NCBI GenBank assembly: GCA_940337035.1
Contig: CALNHX010007573.1
Coordinates: 1 to 64,000 of the forward strand
Length of the DNA stretch: 64,000 bases
Source of the DNA: Agriotes lineatus
Taxonomy: Eukaryota > Arthropoda > Insecta > Coleoptera > Elateridae
Direction: 5' to 3'
This document shows positions 1-10,770 of the stretch, in pieces. Under the pieces are notes generated by a model. That model had not been told where the DNA came from. It saw only the letters and a list, made by a program, of their open reading frames with translations, and searched no databases. The position numbers and the translations under genes are program-made. Each line of letters begins with the position of its first letter. The stretch's first letter is position 1.

Positions 1-217
1 ATCCGCCAGCAATTTAGATGAAGTGTGAAGTCCATACGATGACAAAGTGCGTCCTTCAATTTGGTCATTCCACTGGTGAAATGCTGGAAAGCATGTATCA
101 TGAATGACTATCCGCGAAGGGCACAGATCGACACGACGCCAAGCGGCCAAACTCGCAAACAATCGGGACGGGGTAGAAGTTTGTTTACGCCATCAGCTAT
201 CCGTTAAAAGCAATGCG

Positions 218-1355
218 ATGGCGACTACCTCACGTGTTTCTAAAAGTAAAAACAATTGTTGCGTACCGCAGTGTTCATCTACGTACAAGAATGATATTAG
301 TTTGCACAAATTTCCTAGAACCAATAAAGCAATACGTAAGGAATGGGCAGTATTGCTAAAAATGGGGAAAAAGGTTTCACCTCATATGAAAGTGTGCAGC
401 TTGCACTTTAAGGACGACGATTTCTTCTATAGAGGTAATTAAATTGATCATATATTTTCAAGATCAAGTTCTTCACGTAATAATTTTTCTAAATTCAAGA
501 TTAACAAGTACCTAACACATTTCTAAATATTTTCTTTCGAATTACAACTACTTGTACAATCTTTTGCAGCTCACGTCAATCAATTACCCAGGCTGAAGAA
601 GACTGCTGTGCCTTCAGTGAATTTACCAGTGGGGCTCCACGATCGTGTGTTTAATAAAAACTCTATAAAACAACGTTGTGCACGAGCTAAAAATCGTAGT
701 GATAGAAAACAGTTGGTACAGATTCCCAAGTTTTGTGAAGATGAACCTGATTTAGAATTAAGTACAGAAGCTAGCAGTAGCAACTCGGAAGTAATTTCTA
801 ATTTAATTTATTTTAAAGAAAATCCGGTGGAGTTTAGAAAAATGTGACGATAAATCTATTCAGGTAAACACTTTCGAAGAATTTGCCAAGTATAATGTAG
901 ATAGGTTAATTGAAAACGATTACAAATGCAGAACTTTAACAGGGGTGGTTAATTTAACTGTATTTAACATTTTAGTTACGGCAATTTCAAAGGTTTCATC
1001 TGCAACCACAAATTTATCCTGTCAAAATCAGATTCTTCTGACGCTAATGAAAATTAAATTAGATCTTACTTTCAGTAGTTTAGCTGTATTATTTCAAATC
1101 AGCACAAAAGCTGCTCGGACCTATTTTCGTTCAACAATAAAAAAATTAAGTTTATTTTTAAAACCAATTATAAGGTTCCCTCCAAAGGAAGAAATATTAA
1201 GTAATATGCCGCGCTGCTTTGAAAAATATCAGGCAACAAGAATAATTTTAGATTGTACTGAAATACCCACTGAAAAAAGTAAGTGCCTTAAATGCAGAAT
1301 TAAATCTTATTCTCATTACAAGAAAAGGCACAACCTAGGGTTAATATTTTGTTAG
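218..1355 (+). pseudogene. THAP-domain ISL2EU transposase, frameshifted and C-terminally truncated
   Basis: The start at 218 opens an N-terminal THAP zinc-finger DNA-binding domain: CCVPQC, a conserved W, then CSLHF. A GT-AG intron (435-569) joins exon 1 to exon 2 in phase and gives the usual RLKKTAVPS linker. Exon 2 runs to about 843, where an A-run causes a frameshift (in-frame stop at 847). The reading then continues to 1355 with a transposase helix-turn-helix segment and the hallmark TRIILDCTEI, holding the first catalytic D. Two stop codons follow and the rest of the DDE nuclease is missing. The identification rests on the THAP plus LDCTEI combination and on the element ends. The copy cannot be active. 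Confidence 0.85.
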
Positions 1356-1377
1356 TAATTAATCCAAATGTAATCAT

Positions 1378-2372
1378 TCAAACTTGCTTACCAACTATTA
1401 ATTTTTGTACCGTGTCCTTAATCATTTCCTCTGTAATGTGATGAATGCCTTTTACAGCTGTGGTGGATTTCACGTGGCAGTACTCTGATACTGCTTCTAC
1501 ATCAGCATGCTCAGAATTTATAGTGAGCTTCCTTTGGCCCCACACTTGCTCTACGTCCGTGCAACTCAGTTGTTCCAATTCATTTCTAGAAAATTATAAC
1601 ATACTGATACATTAATAGTATATTACATAACCAGCAAGCTGCGAAAGTGGCATACAATACACTTTCAAGCGAGTTATGTACACTATTTTTCCCATGACCA
1701 CAAAAACACATTTTTGTAATTTAACAAATGACAGTTTTACTGTGACAACTAACAATTTCAGTAGTTTTTGGGTTAAAGTGACCTTTTCAGTAACTTTTAG
1801 GTTAAAATGACGTATTGTCAGCAGTTTTTAGGTTAAAATTACATATTTAGCGCACTATATAACTGAGAATTGTGCACTTTTTCATAACAAACACGTTCGT
1901 TACGATATGGATAACATGGAAACTGCCACTTTCGTATGTGGGCGTGGGAAAAATAATTATTTTCATCAGGGCATGACTAACCTGTTAATAAACAATAAAC
2001 AAGCAACTATGTGTTTGCATTTGCCTCCTGCACCTGCTTTACAACTGCATTTGCAGTTCCATTCTTTGGAAGTAGCTGTAAGTAGGTGTGATTAATAGAA
2101 TTTTATGTAAAAACAACCAAGTTTCTGAACAACTTACACAACTCTAAAATAAGTTTAATCGAGTGTGGTGGTCCTCTTAGGTTTGATGTTTGCAAACACA
2201 GGGCATCAACTTCGTCATTATTTTTATTGTTCAGGCCACACATAATGACATGTCCTGCATTCAGCACTGCTTCACCTTCCTTTAAGCATCTCGTACCTTT
2301 TTCCACATACTCGAAGATGTCACACAGTGTTACGAGGGGCATTTTTACTTTATCGGTGCTCAAATCTAACAC
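1378..2372 (-). pseudogene. ISL2EU second protein (SWIM/YqaJ type), N-terminal remnants
   Basis: Two minus-strand pieces are recognisable. At 2372-2103 a segment contains KEGEAVLNAGHVIMCGL and ALCLQTSNLRG, which in this family precedes a SWIM zinc finger. It ends at a plausible splice donor. At 1578-1378 a segment reads EQLSCTDVEQVWGQRK, the stretch that normally follows the zinc finger. The finger itself and the C-terminal YqaJ nuclease-like domain are absent. The AT-rich DNA between the pieces (1580-2100) may be intron plus later insertion. The family role (an exonuclease-like partner of the transposase) is known; function here is lost. Assignment is from remembered family patterns, so moderate. 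Confidence 0.55.
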
Positions 2373-2549
2373 AAACTCACAAACTAACCGCTGCTAAACA
2401 CGTGGAAGTCAACACAAACGAATAGGACGAATGAGAATGACGTAATTGCTTATCACATTGGCGATCGTTGTTTATCCCAACGGTTTACCCCGTCCTTAGC
2501 AGCCAAGTTAGATTTCGGTAGCGCCATCTATTATCAGCGCCCTTCGCGG

Positions 2550-3046
2550 ATATTATATCAAATGATTTTAATGACGTACCTGAAGAAGAATTACTCCATA
2601 GATAATATAACCCCACAATTACTCCAATTCATTATTTCGAAACTTTAACCACCACTTCGGTTACGTCACCGCTGGCATCGGTAGGTCGGCACCACTCGGG
2701 TCAGAATATGCAGGGTTGCCAGACTGAATGCATGCGCGTTTTAAAAATATACTTTTGCAGAAACGGTTTCAGAATGTACCAGATTCGTAGAATTGTACCA
2801 GGTCTGGCAACGCTGCTAATATCAAGACAACGCCCACAATACCTAACTGCACATAGACCAGGAGTTGATATGTTTGACCTTGGGAAGTGTTCTGCTTTAT
2901 TATAGAGTTATGATTTGAAATTTAAATTAAAAATAAATGGTACCTACCAATCAGTAGGCTATGAAGCCAACAGATGGCGTCTTAACTTTTTTTTATATCG
3001 AGTTTGCGTTCTATACGAAGTATTATTTTATCTATGCTACCAACTA
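2550..3046. repeat. Non-coding stretch with a small foldback repeat
   Basis: No credible gene is present. A short inverted repeat with arms TTGCCAGAC (about 2714) and GTCTGGCAA (about 2805) spans roughly 110 bp and could be a small MITE. The rest is unique-looking AT-rich DNA. Confidence 0.4.
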
Positions 3047-3412
3047 GATATCCTGTATATAGTTTACTAAGCGTTGGGCAAACAGCCTGATTTGATATAC
3101 ATTTTTGATCCAAATTAGATATTTGACATATGTCGAATAAAGAGCTTATGGGAACCAATCTTGCTAACTTGCTTTTGATAGGAAAGTTTTCAGAGTACTG
3201 ATCATTCTTAGGATCTCTAGAATCGACTATTAGGAATATACGGCCAATTTAGTTAAAATTTAGATTTGCATGTATGAAACTATCGGTCGTAACATGTTAT
3301 AAAATATGTAAAAAGGCACTTTTATCACACATGACTTGTAAAAAGTGATCCAAACGAATCAAAATGTATCCCGCTGTTTGCCCAACTCTTAGTAACCTAT
3401 ATACAGGGACTC
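3047..3412. repeat. TA-flanked MITE, copy 1 (about 366 bp)
   Basis: The ends read GATATCCTGTATATAG at 3047 and CTATATACAGGGACTC ending at 3412, inverted and followed inwards by a shared GTTGGGCAAACAGC / GCTGTTTGCCCAAC block (arms about 40 bp). Flanking TA dinucleotides (3045-3046, 3413-3414) suggest a Tc1/mariner-type duplication. Full copies occur at 5301-5668 and 5681-6042 and an interrupted one at 6589-7291. It has no coding capacity. Confidence 0.85.
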
Positions 3413-3568
3413 TACTACCAACCAGAGCCAGTTACTGGCTCTGTTACCAATCATGATGTGCTCAAGGCCTACTATATTAAATGTAAAACATAAAGGGCTT
3501 CCCAAACTGTACACTCGCTTGCGCCATCTTTAGGAGAAATTTTTAAACGTTCGGTTGGTTTCCCAGCT

Positions 3569-5136
3569 TTATGTCAAAATCAAAGTAGCATCAATGCCAA
3601 TAAAACGTTCATCTTCGGCTTCTTTTAAAAATTTTAATGAAGCATTTACAGCAGGAGTAAATACTTGTATGGCTCTTAAAACATTCATTTTCTCAAAACT
3701 TGTAGGATGTAAGTATTTTCTTGTCAAATAACGGACAGGCTTAATTGGTAGATCTTTTTGCAGGTTATACAATTTTCTTAAATATGAAGAAGAGATAATT
3801 CATTGTGATGAACACATATCACGATCCAGAAATAAATTCCTAGCGTTTTTCAGTGCATGGCAAAAATCAAAAGATAAAAAAACGGCAAAGGTGAAAGAAA
3901 CGGTTGTTCGATTTGATTTTGAATTGATGATCCTCCACTTAGCATTTTAAAAAGTGCAGTATTCGATGAAACATTATCGGTTACAAGCCTTAGGGCAATA
4001 AATCCACAGTCAGTTAAAAGTTTTAGTACCCTCATTGTCAGAGAATAAAAAACATCGGTTGTTAGCGAAGCGTGAAAGAAATATCCTGCCGGAATGATAA
4101 ACCTGCTTGACAATCCTTGTACCACAAAACAAAACATCTTGTTAGCGATGATGGCAGTTTGGCCAGCAAAACTTGTGCTACAGGTATCAAGACCATAAAT
4201 TCGATCTTCTGTACGACTATAACTCATTTTTTCTTTTATGGCCATGTCATCGACTATTAATGAACAGATCCTTTGTGTTGGGTGTTTCATCTGTTTAATC
4301 TGAGCCTGTAGACGTTGTGCAATTAGTTCGTTTTGTCCATTAAACGTGCCAAGATAAAGCGAAATAGTTGTTTTTGATGGCAGTACAATCAAGTTCTTTC
4401 GGCAGAATCCGTAACCTTTAGGAGAACAGAACCTCCAAACAGTACACATTCGCACTGTTAATTCTGACCATTTTGGGTTCTTTCTGGGATAATTTTGAAT
4501 GCAGTCCCATCGAAAATACAGCCTTTACATTTGAGTTTTCTGCATCATTAGTAATTTTCTTTAGGGATTCAAAAGCTGGTAAATTGTTATTGACATATTT
4601 TTGTATATCCCGAAGTTCTGATAAACAATTTGTATATCTTAAGAGTGGTGTTTTGCAAATTTAGTGTAAGAGCGTTGATTTGTTCCTGAAGGGTAGCTAT
4701 ATCATTGGAGGATGTTGAGTATACTGAAACTGGTTCCTAATTTTCGATCCTGGGTTGGGATTTTGAACGACTTTGTGAATTAACAAAATTCTAAAATGCA
4801 GAGACTGCCTAGTATGGGAAGTGATAAACAAACAGTCAATTTAACTTACAAAAATAGACGGTACTGATCCTTTTTTTAAACGATAATATTTAAAATTTGT
4901 ATCAATTTCTTGTTCTTCAAAGTGCTTTGCACACAATATTGTAAGATCTGTAATTTTACTTATATCTATAATATAAATTGAGTTGTTTAAATAAATACAA
5001 AGTTCATGAATTTTTTGTTGTACCTACCACATAATTCCTGTAAGAATTTGAGCCACTTTTCTCGAATTTCTAATTTGCTTGGTATTTGAAAGAAAGGTGC
5101 ATTTTTATTATGGCAAAGAAAACATTTCCTACCCAT
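3569..5136 (-). pseudogene. P-element THAP transposase (THAP9-like), decayed
   Basis: Exon 1 (5136-5028) starts MGRKCFLCHNKNAPF. A GT-AG intron leads in phase to exon 2 (4965-4850), completing a C2CH THAP domain with LCAKHFEE. A donor GTAAGT follows. The 4455-3850 piece carries the RNase H-like core: WRFCSPKGYGF, VDDMAIKEKMSY (acidic residue) and RLVTDNVSSN (second acidic residue). The 3772-3569 piece gives the C-terminal KPVRYLTRKYLHP block. Intervening frames are shifted or stopped, so no full protein is possible. In the family the THAP binds element ends and the core cuts DNA with GTP as cofactor. Confidence 0.8.
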
Positions 5137-5300
5137 TGTAAAAGAGACCGCTACTAGACATGTAATCTTTCAAATATGAAGGAAGAATTTTTGAAGTCTG
5201 TTCCTAGGCAATATTCGAATATTTAAATTTCCGTGGGAATAAGACTGCAATATAGTTTGCAAATTTGTCAGCAGATGGCTCACGCGAGTGTACATTTTTA

Positions 5301-5668
5301 GAGATCCTGTATATAGTTTACTAAGAGTTGGGCAAACAGCCTGATTTGACAAACATTTCTGATCCAAATTAGATATTTGACATATGTCGAACAAAGAGGT
5401 TATGAGAACCAACCTTGCTAACTTGCCTTTCATGGGAGAGTTTTCAGAGTATTGATCATTCTTTAGGATCTCTAGAACCGACTTATAGGAATATACGTTC
5501 AATTTAGTTAAGATTTAGATTTGCATGTGTGCAACTATAGGTCGTAACATGTTACAAAATATGTAAAAACGGCACGTTTATCACACATGCCTTGCAAAAA
5601 GTGATCCAAAACAATCAAAATGTATCCCGTTGTTTGCCCAACTGTTAGTAACCTATTTACAGGGACTC
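5301..5668. repeat. TA-flanked MITE, copy 2
   Basis: Same family as 3047-3412: GAGATCCTGTATATAG at the left end, CAGGGACTC at the right end, TA on both sides. It lies within the 5' region of P element copy 1 and is followed by the 12-bp spacer TATACATTTTTA and then copy 3 in the same orientation. Confidence 0.85.
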
Positions 5669-5680
5669 TATACATTTTTA

Positions 5681-6042
5681 GAGATCCTATATATAGTTTA
5701 CTAAAAGTTGGGCAAACAGCCCGATTTGACATACATTTTTCATCCAAATTAGATATTTGACATACGTCGAACAAAGAGGTTATGGGAACCAATCTTGCTA
5801 ACTTGCTTTCGATGGGATAGTTTTCCGAACATTGATCATTCTTTAGGATCTCTAGAACCGACTATTAGGAATATATAATTTAGGTAAAATTTAGATTTGC
5901 ATGTGTGAAACTATCGGTCGTAACATGTTACCAAATATGTAAAAAAGCACTTTTATCACACATGCCTTGTAAAAAGTGATCCAAACCAATCAAAATGTAT
6001 CCCGCTGTTTGCCCAACTCTAGTTACCTATATACAGGGACTC
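5681..6042. repeat. TA-flanked MITE, copy 3
   Basis: A head-to-tail neighbour of copy 2 with the same ends. The left flank of copy 2, the spacer and the right flank of copy 3 all read TACATTTTTA, so the pair probably arose by tandem duplication or unequal exchange rather than two insertions. Confidence 0.85.
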
Positions 6043-6054
6043 TATACATTTTTA

Positions 6055-6239
6055 AGGTCACTAAATATATAAAGGTACCGCCATTCTTTTCCAAGACTTT
6101 GTTCCCCCTAATTAAAAAGGACAGAACATTGTAAGAAAGTGAGAGTGGGAGTGAGACACTAATGACAGGAACCCCAAATTAAAAGAGACAAAAGATATAT
6201 GTTTGCACAGTTGGCGGTACCTTTATGATTTAGTAACCT
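6055..6239. repeat. 185-bp TA-flanked MITE with about 30-bp inverted ends
   Basis: The left end AGGTCACTAAATATATAAAG and the right end, read on the other strand as AGGTTACTAAATCATAAAGG, continue to a shared GTACCGCCA. TA flanks both sides (6053-6054, 6240-6241). The internal 120 bp are non-coding. A second family distinct from the 365-bp MITE. Confidence 0.85.
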
Positions 6240-6290
6240 TATACATTTTGGGAAGGCCTTAATGTTTTACATTTAATATAGTCGGGCTTG

Positions 6291-6588
6291 ATGTGCTCAA
6301 GTAGTGGCGCCATCTGTTAGCACTATCAGAAGGCCATCCAAATCGGAATTTTGACATCAAATGAACCGGCAGTGAGTGTCTCTACTTGTTTCATATATGT
6401 ACGCTTAATTCTAAGTAGAACAAAGGTACCTGGTACTCTGCATGCCTAGACCTTGTTCATGGGGTTTGCAAAAAGGGCGTATAAAGGCCTACTTGCTAGA
6501 CATGAGTCTTCCCAAAAATAATACTACTACTACTACTACAGTCCCTGTACAATATTATATAGGTATACAGGGACTCTAATTCTATTTA
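6291..6588. repeat. Short spacer with a GGTACC/GCATGCC motif and an ACT microsatellite
   Basis: The block at about 6423-6460 (AAGGTACCTGG, GCATGCCTAGACCTTG) recurs at 15157-15200 and 58803-58850. An (ACT)n run lies at about 6522-6540, followed by a partial MITE end (CAGGGACTC at 6568-6576). Confidence 0.55.
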
Positions 6589-7291
6589 GAGATCCTGTAT
6601 ATAGTTTACTAAGAGTTGGGCAAACTGCTAGATTTGACATACATTTTTGATCCAAATTAGATGTTTGACATAATGTCGAACAAAGAGGTTATATGGAAAC
6701 CAATTTTGCTATCTTGCTGTTGATAGGCGCGTTTTCAGAGTATTGGTCATTCTTAAGATCTCTAGAACCGACTATTAGGAATATACAGCCAACCTGGTTA
6801 GAATATAAAGTTGCATCTGTGGAACCATCAGTCGTAACGCATTACAAAATATGTAAAAGAATCACTTTTTTGCACTACTAGTCTCAGAACGCACCATTTT
6901 TGGCCTATCTTTAGGTCGTGAAGTTGTTTTTCTCCACCTTGGGAGACAGAGTAAAATAAACAATTTTCACCGTGGTAACTAATAAATTGCTAAGTTACCA
7001 GTTACTATTTTAATTTTGACGTTTTAAAAAGCTGTATTGTCAGGTTGACAGTTAAAATATTTTTGATTTTTTTTGGGAATTTTAGGTATTCGGCCGTTTA
7101 GGTAGTGCAAAAAATAGTATATACACCACGAGAATCCTCTTATAACCTTCGCACACTCAGGTTATAATACCGAGCTGCGCTACCTTGATGTATAATATAC
7201 TATTATCACACGTCTTGTAATAACTGATCCGAACCAATCAAAATGTATCCCGTTGTTTGCCCAACTCTTAGTAAGCTATATACAGGATTAC
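6589..7291. repeat. TA-flanked MITE, copy 4, interrupted by a foldback insertion
   Basis: The left end GAGATCCTGTATATAG and right half TGTTTGCCCAACTCTTAG match the 365-bp family. The middle is split by about 325 bp (about 6873-7195) that is itself foldback: TTTTTTGCACTA near the left against TAGTGCAAAAAA at about 7107-7118, followed by a second smaller hairpin (TAGTATATA to TATACTA). Removing the insert restores the family sequence. Confidence 0.75.
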
Positions 7292-7349
7292 TAATTCTAT
7301 TTCTGTCTCAGGGACATTACGTGCGGTTTATTATTCCTCTACGTTAGTT

Positions 7350-7680
7350 ATGAATTTTACTAACGAAGAAATGGCAGCATACATTTCACGTATGGGCGAG
7401 CAAACGGCACCTGCAATTTAGTTCGACGGCTTTATGCCGAAACATTTCGGAATCGAAGATGTCCAGCTAAAGAAGAACCAGCGTCTTCGTGAGAGGGATC
7501 TTTTAAACGGAATGCTGAAAATTGTGGGGTTCAAAGAAACACCAGAACGCCGGAGTTGGAAGAAAATGTACTCGATAGAATTGCAGAGAATCCTAAAAAC
7601 AGTACGAGGAAAGTATCCTTAGAAGTAGCTGCTTCGCTTAGTACGATATGGAGAGTTTGTAATATAACTCCTTTTCGCGG
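7350..7680 (+). pseudogene. Mariner/IS630-type transposase, N-terminal fragment
   Basis: The start MNFTNEEMAAYI at 7350 resembles the first residues of the long mariner-like transposases in this window (compare MEYTNNEY at 33659). At 7566-7680, in a second frame, it reads ENVLDRIAENPKNSTRKVS followed by LEVAASLSTIWRV, a helix-turn-helix DNA-binding unit parallel to LEENVLTEIENNPGRSVRG of the 33-kb transposase. An in-frame stop and a frame change separate the two parts and no DDE region follows. The HTH reading is clear; subfamily is inferred. Confidence 0.6.
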
Positions 7681-8593
7681 TGTTATTACAATTAATATCA
7701 AACCCCAAATTGTAAGTCAAAAATAATAGCTCTCTCTTTGGAGCACTATTACATATCAAATTAAATATACCCTTTTTCTAATTATCAAAAAGAAGCACTA
7801 TCATGTATAGCTCACTTATGTACTTACCTTACTTCTTAATGTAATAAATAGTAATTGACGTATCTCATAAATCAATTTGAAATTTATGTCATGTGATTAT
7901 TGTTTTTTAAAGCCTCGATTAGCCAGTTTTACAAGCAATGGAACCCATAAATCCCCGCTGAATGGATTAATCTTCAACTAACAACTTTTTCTTCTAGTTA
8001 AAGACTGAATGACTTTTAAAATATAATAACTAGTTTACTTTATGAATCAAATACACGATTCAGGTACTTCACAAAATTAAATTCGTGCTTTCAGTTTGTT
8101 AATAACACATTGAAGTTTGATCCGACATTACAAAATAAAATACAAATTGTCAAAAACAATTTAATCGAATATTAAATGTCCAAACTCGATTTATATGAAA
8201 ATTCTAAAAACAACCTAATTCCAAGAAGTAAATTTCAAAATATAATTGTCGAAAAACTTCGATTACTCGAATCACTATTAAATTTAGAAAAATAATTCTT
8301 CTAAATTAATTTCTAAATACAATTACAATTATCTTAATGATTTGCCGCGCCAAACTTGCTGTATAACTTCTTAATATTTCGTAAGAAATGGGCACTAACC
8401 TTCTGATATTGTCTATCTTGTACGAGCCTACGGAACGCCCGCGATGACAATTATTGCTACACGCGCTCGGTCCGTGCTGGGCGAAGCAAGTATTCTCATC
8501 AGTGCTACGTCGCGCCGTACAATTACTATTTTGTTTGAATTTCGGTAAGTGTAAGAATTTTTTGACACACTTTACTTAACGAAGCTAAGAAGC
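7681..8593. other. Non-coding AT-rich stretch
   Basis: I see no ORF or repeat boundary I can support. The last 200 bases are richer in CG dinucleotides and could be the promoter end of the hAT gene that follows. Confidence 0.4.
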
Positions 8594-10444
8594 ATGTTTT
8601 CAATACAACAATACTTCTATTGTTCCAGCATTTACTCCAGATTGTGGGCTATAGCTGTTACTGATGGCTTCAAACAAAAAAGGAAGTTATTGGAAGAAAA
8701 TAGAGTGTTTCACGATACGTGGACTGATTTATACTTTTTTATTAATTGTAATGAAAAACTGCTATGCTTAATATGCCAAAAAACTCTTGCTATTCAAAAA
8801 GAATATAACGTCAAACGCCATTACGATACCGAGCATAAAGCTAAATTTGCATGTCTTGTGGGTGATTCACGGAAAAATAAAATTAACGCACTAAATCTTC
8901 AGTAAAGAACCAACAAAATGTTTTCAAGGTTCAAGTTCAAAGTAACGAATCGAATCCACGTGCAAGTAAGGGTAGCAGAAATACTTGCGAAGTTTGGGCG
9001 ACCGTTTACTGACAGTGAACTAGTAAAACAATGTGCCTTAGTTATGGCCGAGGAGGTGTGCCTAAAAAGAGAAATTTGAAAATATAAAAGTCTGTCTGCC
9101 AGAACGTGTACCCGGCGCACAGAAGATTTGGGCAATAATTTATGCAAGCAACTTCAGGAAAAGGCATCACTATTTGAATGGTTCTCTTTAGCTACCGATG
9201 AAAGTGATGACGTTTCAGATACTGCCCAGCTTCTAACATTTGTTCGTGGAATCGATGAGAACTTCAATGTCTGCGAGGAGCTTTTACAGTTATGTAGTTT
9301 GAAAGGAACGACTACAGGGGAAGATTTACTGCGCCACTTAGAACAAGCGTTGGTATCAATGTAATTACCATGGGAAAAATTGGTAAGTGTAACAACCGAC
9401 GGAGGCAGGAACATGAGTGGACAAAACAAGGGCCTGGTGGGTAGAATTAAAATTAAACTGGCAGAGATACGATGCGATATCCCATTAATTTTCCATTGAA
9501 TTATCCACCAAGAAGCTTTATGTTGCAAAGTTCTAGCATGGAAAGAAGTAATGGACATCGTGATATCCACTGTAAACTACATCAGAAAAAATGGGTTGAC
9601 ATATCGCCAATTTCAACAGTTTGTGTCTGATATGGAAGCAGATCACCAAGATGTCCTGTATTATTCTGAAGTGAGATGGTTAAGTAGAGGTGCAGTACTG
9701 AAAAGATTTGTTGATCTCAGAAAAGAAATCAACACTTTTATGAACGAAAAAGGTAAATCAGTTCCAGAACTTACAGATCCTCAATGGTTAATAGACCTTG
9801 GATTTTTGACAGATTTAATTCATGAGTTAAATACGCTGAATGTAAAGCTTCAAAGAAAAAATAAATTAATTTCTGATATGTACACAGACGTAAAGGCATT
9901 CCAAATGAAGAAAAAGCTTTTCATCAAACATATTAACGAATTGTAAAAACGCTGTCGAGGAAGCTGGAATAAATTTTCATTGGAAAAATGATAAAATGAA
10001 ATACATTTTAATGCAGCTACAAAATCAATTCAGCGACAGATTTGGTGACTTCGAGAAGGTTTCTGGCAAACTGAAGATTTTTGCAAATCCTTTTTCGTGT
10101 GATATTGAGGATGTGCCGAGTCATTTACAAATGAACGTGATTGATTTCCAATCTAATGACACTCTCAAAAACTCTTTCTCTGAAATCAATGATCTTGTTA
10201 GATTTTATGGCAACTTGCCATCTAATTTTGATGAATTGAAAAGGTTTTCTCAGCAATTAATTACAATGTTTGGCAGTACTTACCTGTGCGAACAAACTTT
10301 TTCAATTCTCAGTTACAGAAAAAATAAATATGCTTCTCGTCTCACAGATGAGCATTTGAGAGCCATTCTTCGAATTTCAACTACAAACATGAAAGCTAAC
10401 ATACAACAAATAGCCACTAAAATACAGCCTAAAAAGTCACACTA
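8594..10444 (+). pseudogene. hAT-derived transposase, ZBED5/GTF2IRD2-like group, frameshifted
   Basis: The N-terminal part (8594-8905) holds a BED-like zinc finger (CLICQKTLAI, then VKRHYDTEHKAKF). Next comes LATDESDDVSDTAQLLTFVR (from about 9190), the first acidic motif of the hAT RNase H fold. SVTTDGGRNMSGQNKGLVGR at about 9380 gives the second. VRWLSRGAVLKRF follows at 9680, and the C-terminal dimerisation region FGSTYLCEQTFSILSYRK ends at the stop at 10444. At least three frameshifts and stops separate these blocks. Some families of this group have been domesticated in animals, but this copy is broken. Element ends were not found. Confidence 0.8.
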
Positions 10445-10614
10445 ATTTTTTTATAAGTACAGTTATATGTAGGTACCTTGTACATAGTTCTCGTATTTTT
10501 ATTATTTTTCTTAATTTTTTTGTCATTGTTCCTGCGTATTAATAAAATTTAAATACAATATTTTCGCATTTTTAATATGAACCCGATATACATAGTATAC
10601 CTATTATCAAAATT

Positions 10615-10770
10615 ATGAGTGCCTTAGAAGACCTCCGCGACCGTATACAACATAGTTTTCGGGTAGTCCGGAATAGGCCCGGAATTCTTGAGCGTGTTCG
10701 ACAATCAATGATTCGAGTATGCGAAGCCTGTATCGCTGCTGAAAGAGGACATTTCGAGCACTTACGCTAA
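10615..10770 (+). pseudogene. Mariner/IS630-type transposase, C-terminal fragment
   Basis: A 51-codon ORF running MSALEDLRDRIQHSF to ERGHFEHLR. Its end parallels the C-terminus of the 33-kb mariner-like transposase (DNGQNFEHLL): an amphipathic helix, then an acidic/His motif just before the stop. It is too short to function and lacks the catalytic core. It may be a separate relic or the tail of the fragment at 7.35 kb, separated by the hAT insertion; both lie on + in the right order. Confidence 0.55.

Larger units (their letters stand above)
112..2549. mobile_element. ISL2EU-type DNA transposon (PIF/Harbinger-related), decayed
   Basis: The ends are an 11-bp perfect inverted repeat, CCGCGAAGGGC at 112-122 and GCCCTTCGCGG at 2539-2549. 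Each is flanked by the dinucleotide AT (110-111 and 2550-2551), as expected for the AT target duplication of ISL2EU. Weaker terminal similarity continues inwards, for example a shared GACGGGGTA block. The element encodes a THAP/DDE transposase on + and a SWIM/YqaJ-type partner on -, the two-gene layout of this family. Both genes are broken, so the copy is probably non-autonomous. Confidence 0.85.
3464..6290. mobile_element. P element, copy 1, with nested MITEs
   Basis: The 8-bp direct repeat ATGTGCTC lies at 3456-3463 and at 6291-6298, the target duplication length of P elements. Just inside are inverted terminal blocks sharing ACTATATTAAATGTAAAACA (about 3470 on +, about 6280 on -). Between them on the minus strand is a THAP/P-type transposase gene. 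Two copies of the 365-bp MITE and one 185-bp MITE sit between the gene start (5136) and the upstream end, which lengthens the 5' region. Exact end bases are uncertain by one position. Confidence 0.8.

Noticed and set aside
1907..2095. 62-aa plus-strand ORF inside the ISL2EU element
   Set aside because: No signature and antisense to the SWIM/YqaJ remnant region.
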